Shown in pieces: positions 15,580 to 27,600 of a stretch of 35,207 nucleotides of DNA. The notes under the pieces were generated by a model that did no database searches, was not told the origin of the DNA, and saw nothing but the letters and a program-made list of their open reading frames with translations. The DNA lies in NCBI GenBank assembly GCA_004335635.1, contig QAXH01006016.1, positions 1,098-36,304 of the forward strand. The letters are read 5' to 3'. How positions within the stretch are numbered: the first letter of the stretch is position 1; each line of letters starts with the position of its first letter. The stretch comes from Chloromonas sp. AAM2 (taxonomy: Eukaryota; Chlorophyta; Chlorophyceae; Chlamydomonadales; Chlamydomonadaceae). The translations under genes were made by a program, and so were the position numbers.

Positions 15580-15637
15580 AAAAAAAGAAGTTTGCCACTC
15601 CATGGAATTGTCCCAGAACTGGCAAACTTCTTTTTTT
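15580..15637. repeat. perfect 18-bp inverted repeat
   Basis: The left arm 15580-15597 (AAAAAAAGAAGTTTGCCA) is exactly complementary to the right arm 15620-15637, with a 22-base loop. As RNA this forms a strong hairpin followed by a U-rich stretch on the plus strand. It could be a miniature transposon remnant or a structured transcript end. Confidence 0.85.
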
Positions 15638-15663
15638 TCGTTGTCTGGACTTAAATCAACGAA

Positions 15664-15715
15664 CTGTCGATCATGAACTGGCTGTCGATCATGAACTGAC
15701 TGTCGATCATGAGAC
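15664..15715. repeat. 18-bp tandem repeat, three units
   Basis: Three copies of CTGTCGATCATGAACTGR start at 15664, 15682 and 15700; the last is slightly diverged. It lies just downstream of the inverted repeat. Confidence 0.9.
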
Positions 15716-15999
15716 TCAGTTTGACTGAGTTCAGTCCTCCGTCACCCGAGATATGCAGCAGTGGCCTTACCAGTGCTGTAATTGCTATAAGGACCGTCGC
15801 TGATTCTGTAAGGCCAAAAGCTTGCCGAAGTCGCGACCCGGAGAGGGCGTCCATCGACGAATTGCACACAATTGGCTTATAATCAAACACGGCTTTTCTG
15901 TGGCCTCCGGCGTCTTTGCTTACAGGCGGGCAATAACGGGGGTCCCTCTCCATGCGAATGACATGCCCGGCCCCGCTCACCCAACACTTGAACGGCCCC

Positions 16000-16479
16000 G
16001 TTCACACAACAGGTTGCATGTTGCCAAAGGGACCGTTCCATTACATATACGGGTTCACGCATGCATCGCCATCAACCCATGGGCATTAAACGGGAGGATG
16101 CAACACAGTGAGACCGTTTGCATGCATGCAGCATACACCTTTACATGTACAGGTACTGTTCATGCATGGAACACACACCGTAGCAGCACACACGGTTCCA
16201 TGCATGCGACACACACCGTTCCATGCATGCAACACTCACCGCTTCATGCATGGGACTCCATACCGTTTCAGGCATGCAAGGCAGCACTGTTCCAAGCATA
16301 CAAGACAGCACTGTTCAGGCATGCAAGACAGCTCTGTTCCAGGCATGCGATAAATACACACCGTTCCACACACCGTTCCATGACAGCCACCGCTCCAGAC
16401 ATTCACAACACACCGTTCCGGGCATGCAGCAATCACATATCCATGCATGAAGCACATGTCGTTCCATGCATGAAGCGGT
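16000..16479. repeat. GCATGC minisatellite
   Basis: A degenerate tandem array has a unit of about 20-25 bp and consensus near CACCGTTCCATGCATGCAA. At least 15 units are recognisable, many with the self-complementary GCATGC or ATGCAT core. Spacing varies, so it is an ageing array. Confidence 0.85.
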
Positions 16480-16804
16480 CTTTTTTTTGATGTTTTTGTC
16501 TTCTAAATAGAATTCGGCCTCGTCCAGTGCTTGATTACTTGGTAGCAATCGCGCTCGGTGCAAGCTATCGCGCTTGGACCCCCCCTGCTGCAATCAGTAC
16601 ATGTACCCTAACCAGGAAATGATGATTTCAGCAGGTGATTCATGCAGTACACAGGGACACACTGTCACGTTCTCAGGCATGACATGCATGGTCCACTATC
16701 AGGTGCTCAAGTAAAAGCGCTCTAAAGCAGGCCTGCACGTGAAAGCAACTCATCAAAATTGAGCGGGTGAGCTGCCGCTGCATGGTGACAGGTGATTGAT
16801 TAAT

Positions 16805-16950
16805 TTATTACATCAGGGAAGTCGTCAAAGGACACGGGACGGGTTGTGTACTGCTCTGGCCTACCATGAGCAAGAAAGGAGAAGAAAGGCAGGAACAAAG
16901 GCAGAAATAGGCCCAAAGGCAGAAAAGGCAGGAACGAACAAGGCAGAAAG
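16805..16950 (+). mobile_element. dispersed repeat family, copy A
   Basis: It begins ACATCAGGGAAGTCGTCAAA, continues through GGACACGGGACGGG and CTGGCCTACCATGAGCAAGA and ends in an A/G-rich tail with repeated AAAGGCAGGAAC-like units. This tail is longer than in other copies. It is diverged from the near-identical pair at 27826 and 28678. Confidence 0.65.
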
Positions 16951-17529
16951 GAAGGCAACCAGCCACGAAAAACAGGAACAGAGCACAGAACGTGCATGCA
17001 AAGCGGGTTCGTCCAAGCGCCACAAGCAAGGTGCCCATGCATGCCATGCAAAGAGCTCACGCGTCGCGAGCCATGATAAGAGAGGTGATGAGCGCCGGTC
17101 TACATGCTTCACGCTGCGTTGCAGAGCATGGCCTGCCCCATCTACATGCATCCGTCATACGTTGCACACAGTCAGCTTTCCTGTATAGGGCGCCGCCTGT
17201 ACGAGTTGCGCAACGCAGACGTTGCACAGTGCCCGGCCGTTCCACAGACTGTCAAGTGGCCAAGTGGCTGTCTATGACGGCATGTCACAAGCCTAAGCCG
17301 TAGCCAAACACTTGTCTGATCTGCATGCACCAGACAAACAGGCATCACAGTAAGGAAGCACAACGAGCAGCAGTGACGGCCAAACATGGTGAGGAAATTC
17401 ACGCCTTTTCAACTACCCAAACACGCATGCAAATGTGAGCATGGGACACATTAATGGGCATATTGGTGACAGCGAATACCCTCTGAACTAACTACCAACA
17501 GGACGTTTGACCAATTCTTTTCTGCATTA

Positions 17530-17534
17530 TTACA
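17530..17534 (-). terminator. TGTAA-type poly(A) signal of AHA1
   Basis: TTACA on plus reads TGTAA on the AHA1 strand, 57 bp beyond the proposed stop codon. TGTAA is the usual polyadenylation signal in volvocine algae. Its closeness supports the stop at 17591-17593. Confidence 0.4.
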
Positions 17535-17590
17535 ACAACACCTGGCACATGACCTTACTCAGTCCGGCAAGATCTGCTTGTACTACTGGG

Positions 17591-19649
17591 TCAACGAACC
17601 TTATGATGCCGTAAGTGGTGCCGTACCTTTTGGAAGATTTGCAGCCTCCAGCCCTTCTCCGTGGTGTCTAACACATCCTCTGAACCGAACTTGTTGGCCT
17701 CTGGAATCTTTGTGTGATCTAGTGTGAGGATTGTGTGACCTGGTTCAGGCTCTTCCAGTGATATCACTGCCTGCACATGGAGCACATGATGGCGTCTGAG
17801 TAGAACGTAAGCTAGGCCAAGCACGAGGTTGACAGTAACCCAGATGACGTTGCAAATGCAGATGATGACGAGGCAGCTGGTATGTGACAATGTTGGTTCA
17901 TGCCATGATCAAAATAGTGATAATCTGCTGGCATCGTAGTCAGTATTGTCGCCTTTCTTGGGCCCGCTGTTCCTGCTTTGTTCGTCCCCGTTTTCCTACC
18001 TTGCTCAGGATAGGACAGGACAGCCGGACACAGATATACAGCCTTGACTCTCGGCTGAGCCTTCAGCTGTACAACAGGCCAGCACAACAGGCCAGCCATC
18101 AGCCACACCACCCAGTAAACAAACCGAACTGCACCACCATAACCACGACCAGGGATTGTCACAATCAACTCGATTACGTACCTTGGACATGCAGTCGTCC
18201 GCCCAGCTGCTGAAGCGCCAGTCCATGGCGATGCGCTTGCCCGGCTCAAGCTCAGTGAACGTACCCTAAGAAAAACAGGCACGCACTTGAAATCTGCCCG
18301 CCCCACATGGTGATCGCAGCACTGTTACGCTAGGGAAGATATTGTACGGTAGGGTGGCGTGGGTCAAATCCCCCGCAAGTCGGTTGCTACATCGAGATTG
18401 ACATCCTGGCCATGTCACACTAGTGCAGATCAGCCCTATGAAGTCAGCACTAGGGCAGATCAGCCTGGCACATGTACATCATACACATCCCGACCTCAGT
18501 ACCTGACGTGCCTGACGTCCCAAATAACGTGCATGAGCGTGCCCTAGTCTTGTTCCCAAAGCTGTGGCAGACCCTTACCTGCACCGACCCCCCGAACCAG
18601 GAGAACGCCCCTCCAACCTTGGCATCCACACTAGCAGGGCTCTGCACAACACGGGGTACATGTGCCCATGTGTTGCACGTGAGCTAGGCGTACACAGCAT
18701 GCATGCCCATGGGAGTAACTGTTGTGCACGCGCCTAACCACGTACATCACAGCATGCACCATTAATTAACAGCTCGCGACCCAACACAGGAGCCCATGCA
18801 TGTAGCCATACAACCTTTACACGTACATCATGGCATCAGTACATACCACAGTACCACATCAAATGAATAACGCGCCTGTGTGAAGCCCTTGAGGCGCGCT
18901 TCCTGAGTGAAGCACTCATACACGTCCATGGCTCGGCAGTAAAAACGTTCCGTCATCTTTAGAGAGCCAGCCGCCTTGCCGCCTGACGTTGATTTAGGTG
19001 CGGGAGAGGGCGCGGAGGCGGGAGGGGGGACGGGCTTTGCGCTGGTGGAGGAGGGGGCAGAGGGTGCAGCCCCTGAACAAAGCAAACATAGAAAAACGTT
19101 ACAGGTTGGAGCAGCATGCATTCAATACATATGGTTGAATGCGTCCCTTTCATTCCTACCGGCCTTTATGGCTAGTCCCTTCCGCACTCCACGTCATGCC
19201 ACGGACCTGGAAAACTCACGTCACCACCTGTTCCCTTGACAAATGAACTCGTTTTTGCCCAGTCTTTCCCTGCGGATGTACCTCTTTCCTCACCTGCCGG
19301 TGAGGTTGTGCCTAGCGCGGGCCCGCCTGCCCGCAGTTCCTGCACAAACTGACCCATGAGCTTGATGAATTCCTGCACAGGAACAGGGCAAGAGAACAGC
19401 AACAACAATGAACGGACATGGGGAGGAGTGGACAACAGCTCCTGCACAGTCCGAGAGATGACAACACTGCTGCATAAGCTTGTGCACATGGTACTGCTCG
19501 ATGTGAGGCAACACAAGCTTGTGTGTGTGTGAATCCGCTGAAGCCCCATGTCCATGTGCATACCGACACTACTGCGAACGTGTAGGACAGTTTTGTCCCG
19601 TCCCGTACCTCTTAACCCCAACCCTAACGACACGGAGATTCAACACAAC

Positions 19650-19714
<65 letters not shown>

Positions 19715-19756
19715 CCCCTGANNNNNNNNNNNNNNNNNNNNNNNATTCAACACACC

Positions 19757-19821
<65 letters not shown>

Positions 19822-21376
19822 CCCCTGAAGCCCCATGTCGGTGTATATACAGATACTACTGCGAATATGCAGAGCCCTGCCCCCTAACCCTAACCCTTAC
19901 CCACCTGCTTAGCCCTTCCCTGAAGGAATGTTTGTTTGATTTGTGTTGACGCGGCATCACCAGTTGAGCAAACAAACTTGATCTCCGGGTCTTCATCATG
20001 ATTCTCGTCCGCTACATATGGCAAGTGAATCTGCACAAGAACGGTGTGTGGCACTTAGGGTTGGTTGCAGGATCAGTTTCAGGCCTTTACGTCGTATGTG
20101 CATGTGCCAATTCTGTTTAGTCCTTCACGACTTCTGCGAGGCATGGCAAGACATCATTCACCACGCCCTGTACTGCTGCAGTGCCACTATGTGCACTTGT
20201 ACCACGCCCTGTACCGTTGCAGTGCCACACTAAAAGCATAATTTTGTGTGCATGTGTGCACTGTACAGCTTCTGCGACAAGAACCCGTCAACGCCCCAGA
20301 ATCTAGTACGAATTTCTGCGAGCTAAGGAACCTTCAGCACGCCTTGTACTGCCTGTGCTGTGCAGCTGTACCAGTTTGGTCCGGGCTTGCAAAATCCTCA
20401 CCTTGCCCTTTGCTGGCTGTCCATTGGCACTGCCCTCCCAATTAAATTTAATTTCCAGCTCGTAGGAAGGGATGATCTTCTGCTTGCGATTGTTGATGAT
20501 GGCCTGCACAATGTGAAACCCACAAAGCACCCTGGAAAACATGCGGATGAGGAGGTCACAGTCAGATGGAAAGGTAGGTGGACAGTCGTGGATGACTGGC
20601 GGTTGATATCCCGTACCAACCCAACAGTCTGAGGATGACATGCACTGCTGCTGTTAGTACAGGCAGCATTGACGCTTAACACAGGCGCAGACCCATCAAC
20701 TGCTGAGCTTTGTTCTGTTCAGTCCATGGCTCAGCATAACCTTCAATGCTCTTGTGCCTCTATTGTGCTACGATCACTTGCAATTCCTGTCCCTGTGCCA
20801 TACTGTGTTTCGGCCAACTCAACCAGTTCCAAAGACAGCGCAAACTGGTGCATACCTCTCCAGTCACGCTGTCTAACCCTGTGATTGTTAACTGAACGCC
20901 TGAGTCGGTTTCAGGCTGCAAAAGGGACTTGTCCGACAGGAGCTCTGCTAGCCTGTGCTTGCTCCACTCCATGGCGTCCCGCTCCACCCAGTGCCAGCCA
21001 CCGACCTGCATGGAGCATCATGGCCGCATGGAGAGATGAGCACATGCAATCACAGCACTGGGCTTCATCAACAGTGTTTGAGCTCAGGTTGTGGGCACAC
21101 GGGCTGAGCAAGTGGCGGTCAGCCATCAAATGCATGTCCTGATGGCTTCACCGGCAGCGTGCGATTCGTGCACATGCATACGCGCAGTTGAATTCCATCG
21201 CTTGCGGAAGACCTATCCTGTGTCTGGAACATTCCGGTGGGCGGAAATTCCGGTGCATTTCCACGACCCCACGCGTGAGTTGGTGACGCATCAAAGCCAG
21301 CATTCATACTCACATTTGTGCCGTCCTTCCTCTCCTCTACAAGCCACCTAGGATCGCCCTCTCCGATCTTCGCCAT
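17591..21376 (-). CDS. AHA1: Activator of Hsp90 ATPase (AHA1 co-chaperone)
   Basis: AHA1 binds Hsp90 in the cytosol and stimulates its ATPase cycle. Nine minus exons, 21314-21376, 20856-21005, 20402-20503, 19905-20030, 19294-19372, 18855-19072, 18579-18641, 18182-18265 and 17591-17770, total 1065 bp (354 residues plus stop), close to the usual 340-350. The start MAKIGEGDPRWLVEERKDGT is nearly that of animal and plant AHA1, followed by VGGWHWVERDAMEWS, INNRKQKIIPSYELEIKFNW and IHLPYVADENHDEDPEIK (AHA1_N domain). A Pro/Ser/Lys linker leads to the C-terminal START-like domain: MTERFYCRAMDVYECFTQ, GGAFSWFGGSV, GTFTELEPGKRIAMDWRFSSW and ISLEEPEPGHTILTL..TTEKGWRLQIFQK. The expected final VFGFG-like end is replaced by VRHHLRHHKVR through a stop at 17591, or an unrecognised last exon exists. 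A 23-base gap lies in intron 4. It diverges from the SMARCAL1 gene. Confidence 0.93.
17947..18016 (-). mobile_element. dispersed repeat family, partial copy
   Basis: CTTTCTTGG..GCTGTTCCTGCTTTGTTCGTC..CCTTGCTCAGGATAGG is the reverse complement of the family's tail and central part. It lies in intron 8 of AHA1. The rest of the element is missing or too diverged to see. Confidence 0.4.
19650..19817. repeat. GT microsatellite arrays within a gapped minisatellite
   Basis: Two (GT)n arrays, about 19650-19711 and 19758-19817, are each preceded by ATTCAACACAMCCATG and followed by GAATCCCCTGA. A third related unit precedes them at 19518 (GAATCCGCTGAAGCCCCATG). This is a tandem duplication of a larger unit that contains the GT array, in AHA1 intron 4. 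Confidence 0.9.
19722..19744. other. assembly gap (23 N)
   Basis: Twenty-three undetermined bases lie between two near-identical repeat units. Gap size and copy number of the repeat are probably wrong. No AHA1 exon is touched. Confidence 1.
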
Positions 21377-21617
21377 CTTGAGTTGATTTCAAGGTGAGTT
21401 TGTAGATCCAAGCAAAGTCACGGATGAGTCCAGCAGCGCTGCAATCGTATCCTGCAATGCGCAAACATCTCGCGTCACGTCCTCAACTGCAGTTGCGCAC
21501 AACCGAAACCGTTAGCTATTCAAATTTGTTTGGTTTCGCCACTTCACTGCCGATCCAGACATCCCACTGTGCATACTATGTAAGAATATATGATATGTCT
21601 TGCTGAGCGCTGTTCTC
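21377..21617. promoter_or_regulatory. shared intergenic region, AHA1 / SMARCAL1
   Basis: 241 bp separate the divergent start codons. An AT-rich TATA-like stretch (AATATATGATA, about 21586-21596) lies just 5' of the SMARCAL1 start. The rest has no motif I can name. Bidirectional promoter activity is inferred from the arrangement. Confidence 0.4.
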
Positions 21618-24600
21618 ATGGCGGACGACGCATGGGATGAGGATTTCCTCAGTGCAATCGACAGCACAGTAGAGAAGCATTTGCAACAAAAGGCACAGGT
21701 ACGTTTGCTACGAGTAGGTGCATGGAGCACCATCTGATGCAAACAAGTACAGCAGGGTGCCACGTGCACGTGCTGGAGACACCTTGTGAGCTGCCAAGGG
21801 TTCCCCTCATGATAATCCATGAGCTGTTGCTTCTGGTACTGCTCAGCCCAAGAGGTAGACGTTCCGAAGCATGCTGTGTGCATGACCCTGTTCACGCGTT
21901 GCTGCTCTGTTGGCATGAGGGCAACATGTTGGGCATGCCACACTCATCTCTCGTACTTTGCACCGATGGTGTTGCACGCTCAGCATGCCACACTCTTCCC
22001 GTACTCTGCACCAATGGTATTGCACGCTCCTTGCATGCAATACCATTCCATTACTCACTGCTAATTGCTGAAATGCAGAACTCAGGCCCCACAAACCAGC
22101 AATCAGGCTCTGCGCCACCACAGCGCACACAGGCAACCAATGTGCACGGTGTCAATTGGACAGCATCAGCACCTGCTCACCAGCAGGCCAAGGCTGTGCT
22201 GCCACAGCCAGGCAGCTGTGGGCATGGGACAGGCCAGCCAGTGGGCAGCGCATGGCAGCAGCCGCAGCAGAAACAGCAGCAGCAGCGACAGCCGCAGGAG
22301 CAGCCGCACCAGCCACAGCGCCACTTGCAGCAGCAGCAGCAGCAGCAGCAGCCACAACAGGTGTGGCAGCAAGGTCATTGGCAACAAGGTCCCTCACCGG
22401 CTCAGGAGAAGCAGCCACTATTATTGCTACAGCACCAGCGCCAGCAACAGCAACCAAAAGGAGATACGATGCATTCAGGGCGTGCTCTGCCACAGGGCAA
22501 GGATCAGCCACCAGCCGAAGCACCAATGCAAGTGCACCGGATTTCGCAGGTTAGGTCGGCCAGCCCAGCTGGCCCCTTGCCTGTTCCAGCCAATTTCCCT
22601 TTACCTGCCCCAGCCAAAGTCCCTGTCCAGCCACAGGGCGCTCTGAACGTTCAAGCATCAGCTGGCCCTCCATCTACCCGGCCAGCTGCGGCTGGGCTAC
22701 GGCCAGCTGGTTCCTGGACGGCAGGTGCTCCGCCACCAGGTGGTATACCAGCTGCAGCTGCTCCAACACCGGCTGGCCCAGTGCCAGGTCGGACACAGGT
22801 GGAAGGTGCTGCACAAATGGCTGGCCAGCCACCAGCTGAGGTGAAAGCTGCAGCCACTGGTCCAGCACCTGCTGGCCTGCCACTGGCAGCTGCTCCTGCA
22901 CCGGCTGCGCCGCCAGCTGTGGCTGGGCCACGGTCAGCTGGTCCCTGGGTGTCAAGTGTTCCAGCAGCAGGTGGCGTACAAGCTGCAGCTGCTCCAGCTG
23001 CTTCAGCAGCGGCTGATCAAGTGGCAGGTCGGCCGCATGTGGCAGCTGATGTGCAGCTGGCTGGCCAACCACCAGCCGGGGCCAGAGCAGCACCTGGCCC
23101 ATTCTCTGCTGGCATGGCTGGCGCATCAGCCTCCATTTTGAAAGCTGGACCAGCATCTGCCACTGGCCTTGCACCTGCTGGCCTGTCAACTGCAGCTGTG
23201 CCGCTGCCAGGGCCTGCACCGGCACAACCGGAAGCTGCACTGCAAGCAGCCGGCACACCTGCCCATGCCATCCTCTATCCTCCATTACCTGATCCTGCAC
23301 GGGAGATTCCTGCTGGCTTACCACCGGGGGCACCTGACTCACGTGGCAGTACAACCACCAACCGACCCACAAGGCGGTTCTCACAAGTGGGCAACGCTTG
23401 CGTCAATCAGCAGCAGCACCAGCCGCCTCCCCAGAGCCATCAGCAGCACCGCCACCAGCCGGCCCACCAGCAGCAGCAACAGCCATCGCCGGTGCAGCAG
23501 CTACAGCAGCCACACCACAATCAGCAGCGGCTGCACCACCCGCACCAGCAGCAAAATCAGCACCAGCCACCCCACCAGCCATCCCACCAGCAGCCACACC
23601 AGCAGAACCAGCAGCCTTTGCACTCACCAGGGCCTGAGCATCAAACATGGCGGGCGGATTCGGGAGCCGGACCACCCTCGCATGTGAGTCACATGCAAGC
23701 TCTTGTCACGTGCTTCGCAGTCACATGTCACGTGGTCACGTGACAGCGGTCACATGCCACCTCGTCACATGCCACCCCATCCCAATCGCAAGGAAAGGGC
23801 AAGGGAATCGCAAGGGAAGGGCACACCATTTGTCGTCTCCTCACGTGCCTTCTAGTCACATGCCATCTGGTCGCTGCTATGTCTTTCACATGCCATCCCA
23901 TCCCATGCCACCCACTCACAAGCCATACAGTCACGTGTCATCTGGTGACATGCCGCCCGTCACAGGCCATCTAGTCGCGTGCCACCCAGCCACATGTCAC
24001 CCACTCACGTGTCGACCAGTCACATGCCATCTGATGGAGTGCACCAAACCACATGCCATCTGTCCGCGTGCGCCTGGACCGCAGGCCATGCAGGGCAGGG
24101 CGCACGATCGCTCTTCCGGCACTGCCACGGGTCCTAGGCATACAAATGGACAAGGAGACAACGTCAGTACACATGGCATGCCCAGTGGGGTACCCACGGA
24201 TTTGACCGTCAGCCACGGTGTGCCGGCTGCAGTTCCTGGGAGGCACAGTGGTCGTGGAAGCCTTCTGGGCCTGTTGAGCCACACCAATGGGAGTGCGCCT
24301 GCCCAAATAGCAGGTTTGAGTCAACCTGCCAGCCACCACAGCACAGGGGCAGGGATCGTCCAAGGCACAGGTCCGCCATCTGTCCAAGGTTCAGGAGAGC
24401 AAATCGTCCAAGATACTGGTCGCCCCTCTGTCCAAGGCTCGGGCAATCCAGCTGTCCAAAGTTCAGGACCACCATCAGTCCAAGGTCCAGGACAAGCATC
24501 AGGTGGTCAAAGTGCCCACGGCCCAGGCCGTCCCTCTGCCCAAGGTTCAGGACAACCGTCCGTCCAAGGTTCTGGCCATCCCCCCTTGCCGGCCCCAGGT

Positions 24601-27600
24601 GGCCATCGATCCGGCTCCAGTGTGGGCCCCAACCCCAACAATCCATTCGCCATCCACGCCCTTGTGCCTTGCACAACGTTACCTGCACGGAGTAGTGATC
24701 AGGCTGGCGTGGGACCAGGGCCCGGAGGCCGGGGGAGTGGTCAGATGGCAGCGGGCGCAGGAACGGGAGCGGGCACAGGGACGGGGATGAGGGCGGGAGC
24801 GGGGATGGGTCCCGCAGGGCCGGGCAGCGGGCGCGCTGGTGCCAATAGCGGTCCCGCAGCCACCCACACCCACGCTTCCAGCGCTACACAGCGTGCAGCC
24901 CACGCAGCTAACACAGGGGGGCATGCAGGGCAATGCGGCAGTGGGCACGTGCAGAGCTCCGCTGGCAACCCGCAAGTCCCGTCGGGCGGGGCACAGCAGG
25001 CTGCGTGTGTGGTGGTGGTGCTCAGCCTCGAGCCGGGGGGTATGGTGGGCTTCAAGTGCGTGCCGAAGGCTACCGATCACATGGAGAAACTGTTCCGGTG
25101 AGTGATGGCATGAGAGCTGGTTCTTGCAGCTCATGACAGCAAGGAATGCAACCTGGTCGGTTGCAGTGCGAAGGAGCAAGGGCCAGCCTAATGCCACAAA
25201 CGATGGCAAGAATCTGCTGGCCAAACCATTTTGTTGCTTTGCCGCCAGTTGCATGCCCCACATTGCCTGCTAAAACCTTGTTGCCGCAAACGGACACTGG
25301 AATCCCTTCAACTATCAACGGCACTTTTTCCTTGGGCAAACGTGTTGTTAGGTGTTTTCTAAGGCCTTCTGTGTTGCAAAGACACACTGGAGAAACCCCT
25401 GTAGTGATCACATGATACATTGTGCACGCCAAATGTTTTTATGACACTGCTCAAAATCAGCGTGCTTCACACGCAAGAGCTCATCGAATCCTGCCTGAGC
25501 ACCACGAACGGTTTTCCAGTGTGTCCTGTGTGGCAGTGTTGTTGCTACCCGGCATGACTGGGAACTCTACTGTCCTAGCCTACCCCACTTATCAAAACTT
25601 TTGTATGCAAATTTGTGCGGTATCATGACCTGGTGTGCCCTGCACCGGCTGACCACTCCAAACGTGTTCGAAACTAATCTAATTCCCCAAGCTAAGTAAT
25701 TCTCCATGCCAATGCAGGGCCAGTGCCGGCAGCTCCTTTGAGGCGTCCAAGCAGGCGTGGCTCGTTCCCCTGCGGCAGTACCATGTGAGTTGTAAGCACG
25801 GGCACGTGGATTGAATTGCTAGTCAGACGGAATAGTGCATGGATTGGCTGAAAAGTACTGTGGTTCAAGACGACATGCTACTGTGTAGAGAGGCATGGAG
25901 CCCGATATCGCGTTACAAAGGACGAACTGGGACTGGTAAGACATGTGAATGGTATTTGGTTTGGGCTCCCGTGTGTTGGCACGTGGGCTGAAATGCTAGG
26001 CGGCCGGACCAGTGCTGTGAAAGACATGGGAAAGTAATTTGTTTTCTATTGGCTTTGCCCGCCGCTGCAGTTCCAAGTATACATCTGAAGGATCATGCAT
26101 CTTGTTGCGTTGCACTGCCATGCGGACTGAGCACTTGTGTTGACTGCTTGTGCTTGTGTGTTTCCAAGTTATATTGTTACGTTACTTGTGACGCAAACCC
26201 CGCACCTCTTGACTAACGATACTTCATTTCGACCAGCGACACCATCTTCTCCGATCTCCACTTTGGATTTGCGTGCTCATATTGAACGGTTTCGATGTGC
26301 ATGCAGCGCGTCAGGGAAGCTCTGGTCAAGCTCCGCAGCAGCAAGCTGCGATGGGAAGGCGAGCTACAGGCGGTGGTGCTGTCTGTGGCGCGGGCCTCCT
26401 CGCTCCTGCAAGATGACAGCCACAGGTGAGACCGCGCAGTGTAAGGTGGAAGAAGTTTGAGCTAATCTGTACGGTGACGCTTGCGGTGTGTGCTGAACTG
26501 CTGAAGGAAAGGCGTTACACGGCTCTTGAACGTGGCAACCTTGCTGATCGCCGCTTATGGGATTGGCGATTGAGCTGCATACCTTGCGTAGTGGAACGCA
26601 AGCGATGTTCTACGATGTTCTACAATGTTGTTGCTGACTGGCGTTACAGGTACGGTCGGCTTCACGCGTCGCTGAACGAGGAAGGTCAGACAACGGATTC
26701 GAAGATGATGCAGTTCCAACGCGAGGGAGTGCAGTTCGCGCTCAGGCATGGCGGGCGCGTGCTCATCGGTGAGGCGATCTGCGGGCCTTGCTGAAGAACA
26801 TTCTTACTACATTTCCAAGGGGAATGCGACTTCTGATTTGCATGATGTTCGTTAGTAAAGCTGATCTGCCTTGAATGATGTTCGTCGCCTGTTGTCGTAC
26901 TATTGTCGTACGTTGCGTCATGGACAGTGCGATGGAGCGCGCAATGTCTTGGTATAGCTATTAGCTCAACCAAAGTCATACACAGCGCAATGCAGAACGC
27001 AGCGTCCAGGTATTTGCCAGCGCAGACGCTGGTTGTCCATCTTGCCTGTTGTGCACAGGCGATGAGATGGGCCTTGGCAAGACGGTCCAGGGTTTAGCCC
27101 TGCTCAAGTGCTATGAGGACGAGTGGCCGGCCCTTATTGTGACACCCTCATCCCTCAGGCAGCAATGGGCGGATCAAGCCAAGATTGTAAGCGGCAAGGG
27201 ATGTTGTGATCAAAGCAGCAAAGCTGCACAGGGCAAAAACGTATGGCGGGATGTTGTGATCAATCGACAATGTCTGTAGAATGTGGCTAAATAACCAGTG
27301 GCTGGCATGAGTGTGAAAGGCGTTTGGCTGGTGGGTTGGCGGTCTGTGCCCTGGCTGTCGCACCCTTTGTTATCTACCCTTCGTTACTGATACCTCCTGT
27401 TTTTCCTTCCTTCCTCCCTCGCTCTCTGTTTGAAACCCTACTCGCTCACTGGCCTGGTCCTGGATTGGTTGCAGTGGATTGGAGTGACGGATGACGACAT
27501 TCACGTCGTGTTCAGCAAGCAGGACCAAGCCAAGGTGGGGGATTTGACACCTGCAGAGCCAGTTTGATGTTTGACCGTTTCAACCCTACTTTTGTATTGG

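Larger units (their letters stand above)
15242..17590. other. repeat-rich intergenic region
   Basis: This lies between the converging ends of the third proline-rich gene and AHA1. It holds a perfect inverted repeat, an 18-bp tandem array, a GCATGC minisatellite and one dispersed-repeat copy, listed separately. Open frames here, such as the 222-codon plus frame at 15822-16490, simply read the minisatellite. I see no supported gene or RNA. Confidence 0.55.

Noticed and set aside
16000..16479. CRISPR-like array
   Set aside because: Units are degenerate, too short and adjacent without unique spacers, and the genome is eukaryotic.
15822..16490. 222-codon plus-strand frame rich in His and Met
   Set aside because: Reads through the GCATGC minisatellite; no splice or homology support.
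22674..23384. 236-codon minus-strand Gln/Leu-rich frame
   Set aside because: Antisense shadow of the Gln/Pro/Ala-rich coding exon of the SMARCAL1 gene, which has in-phase splicing on plus.
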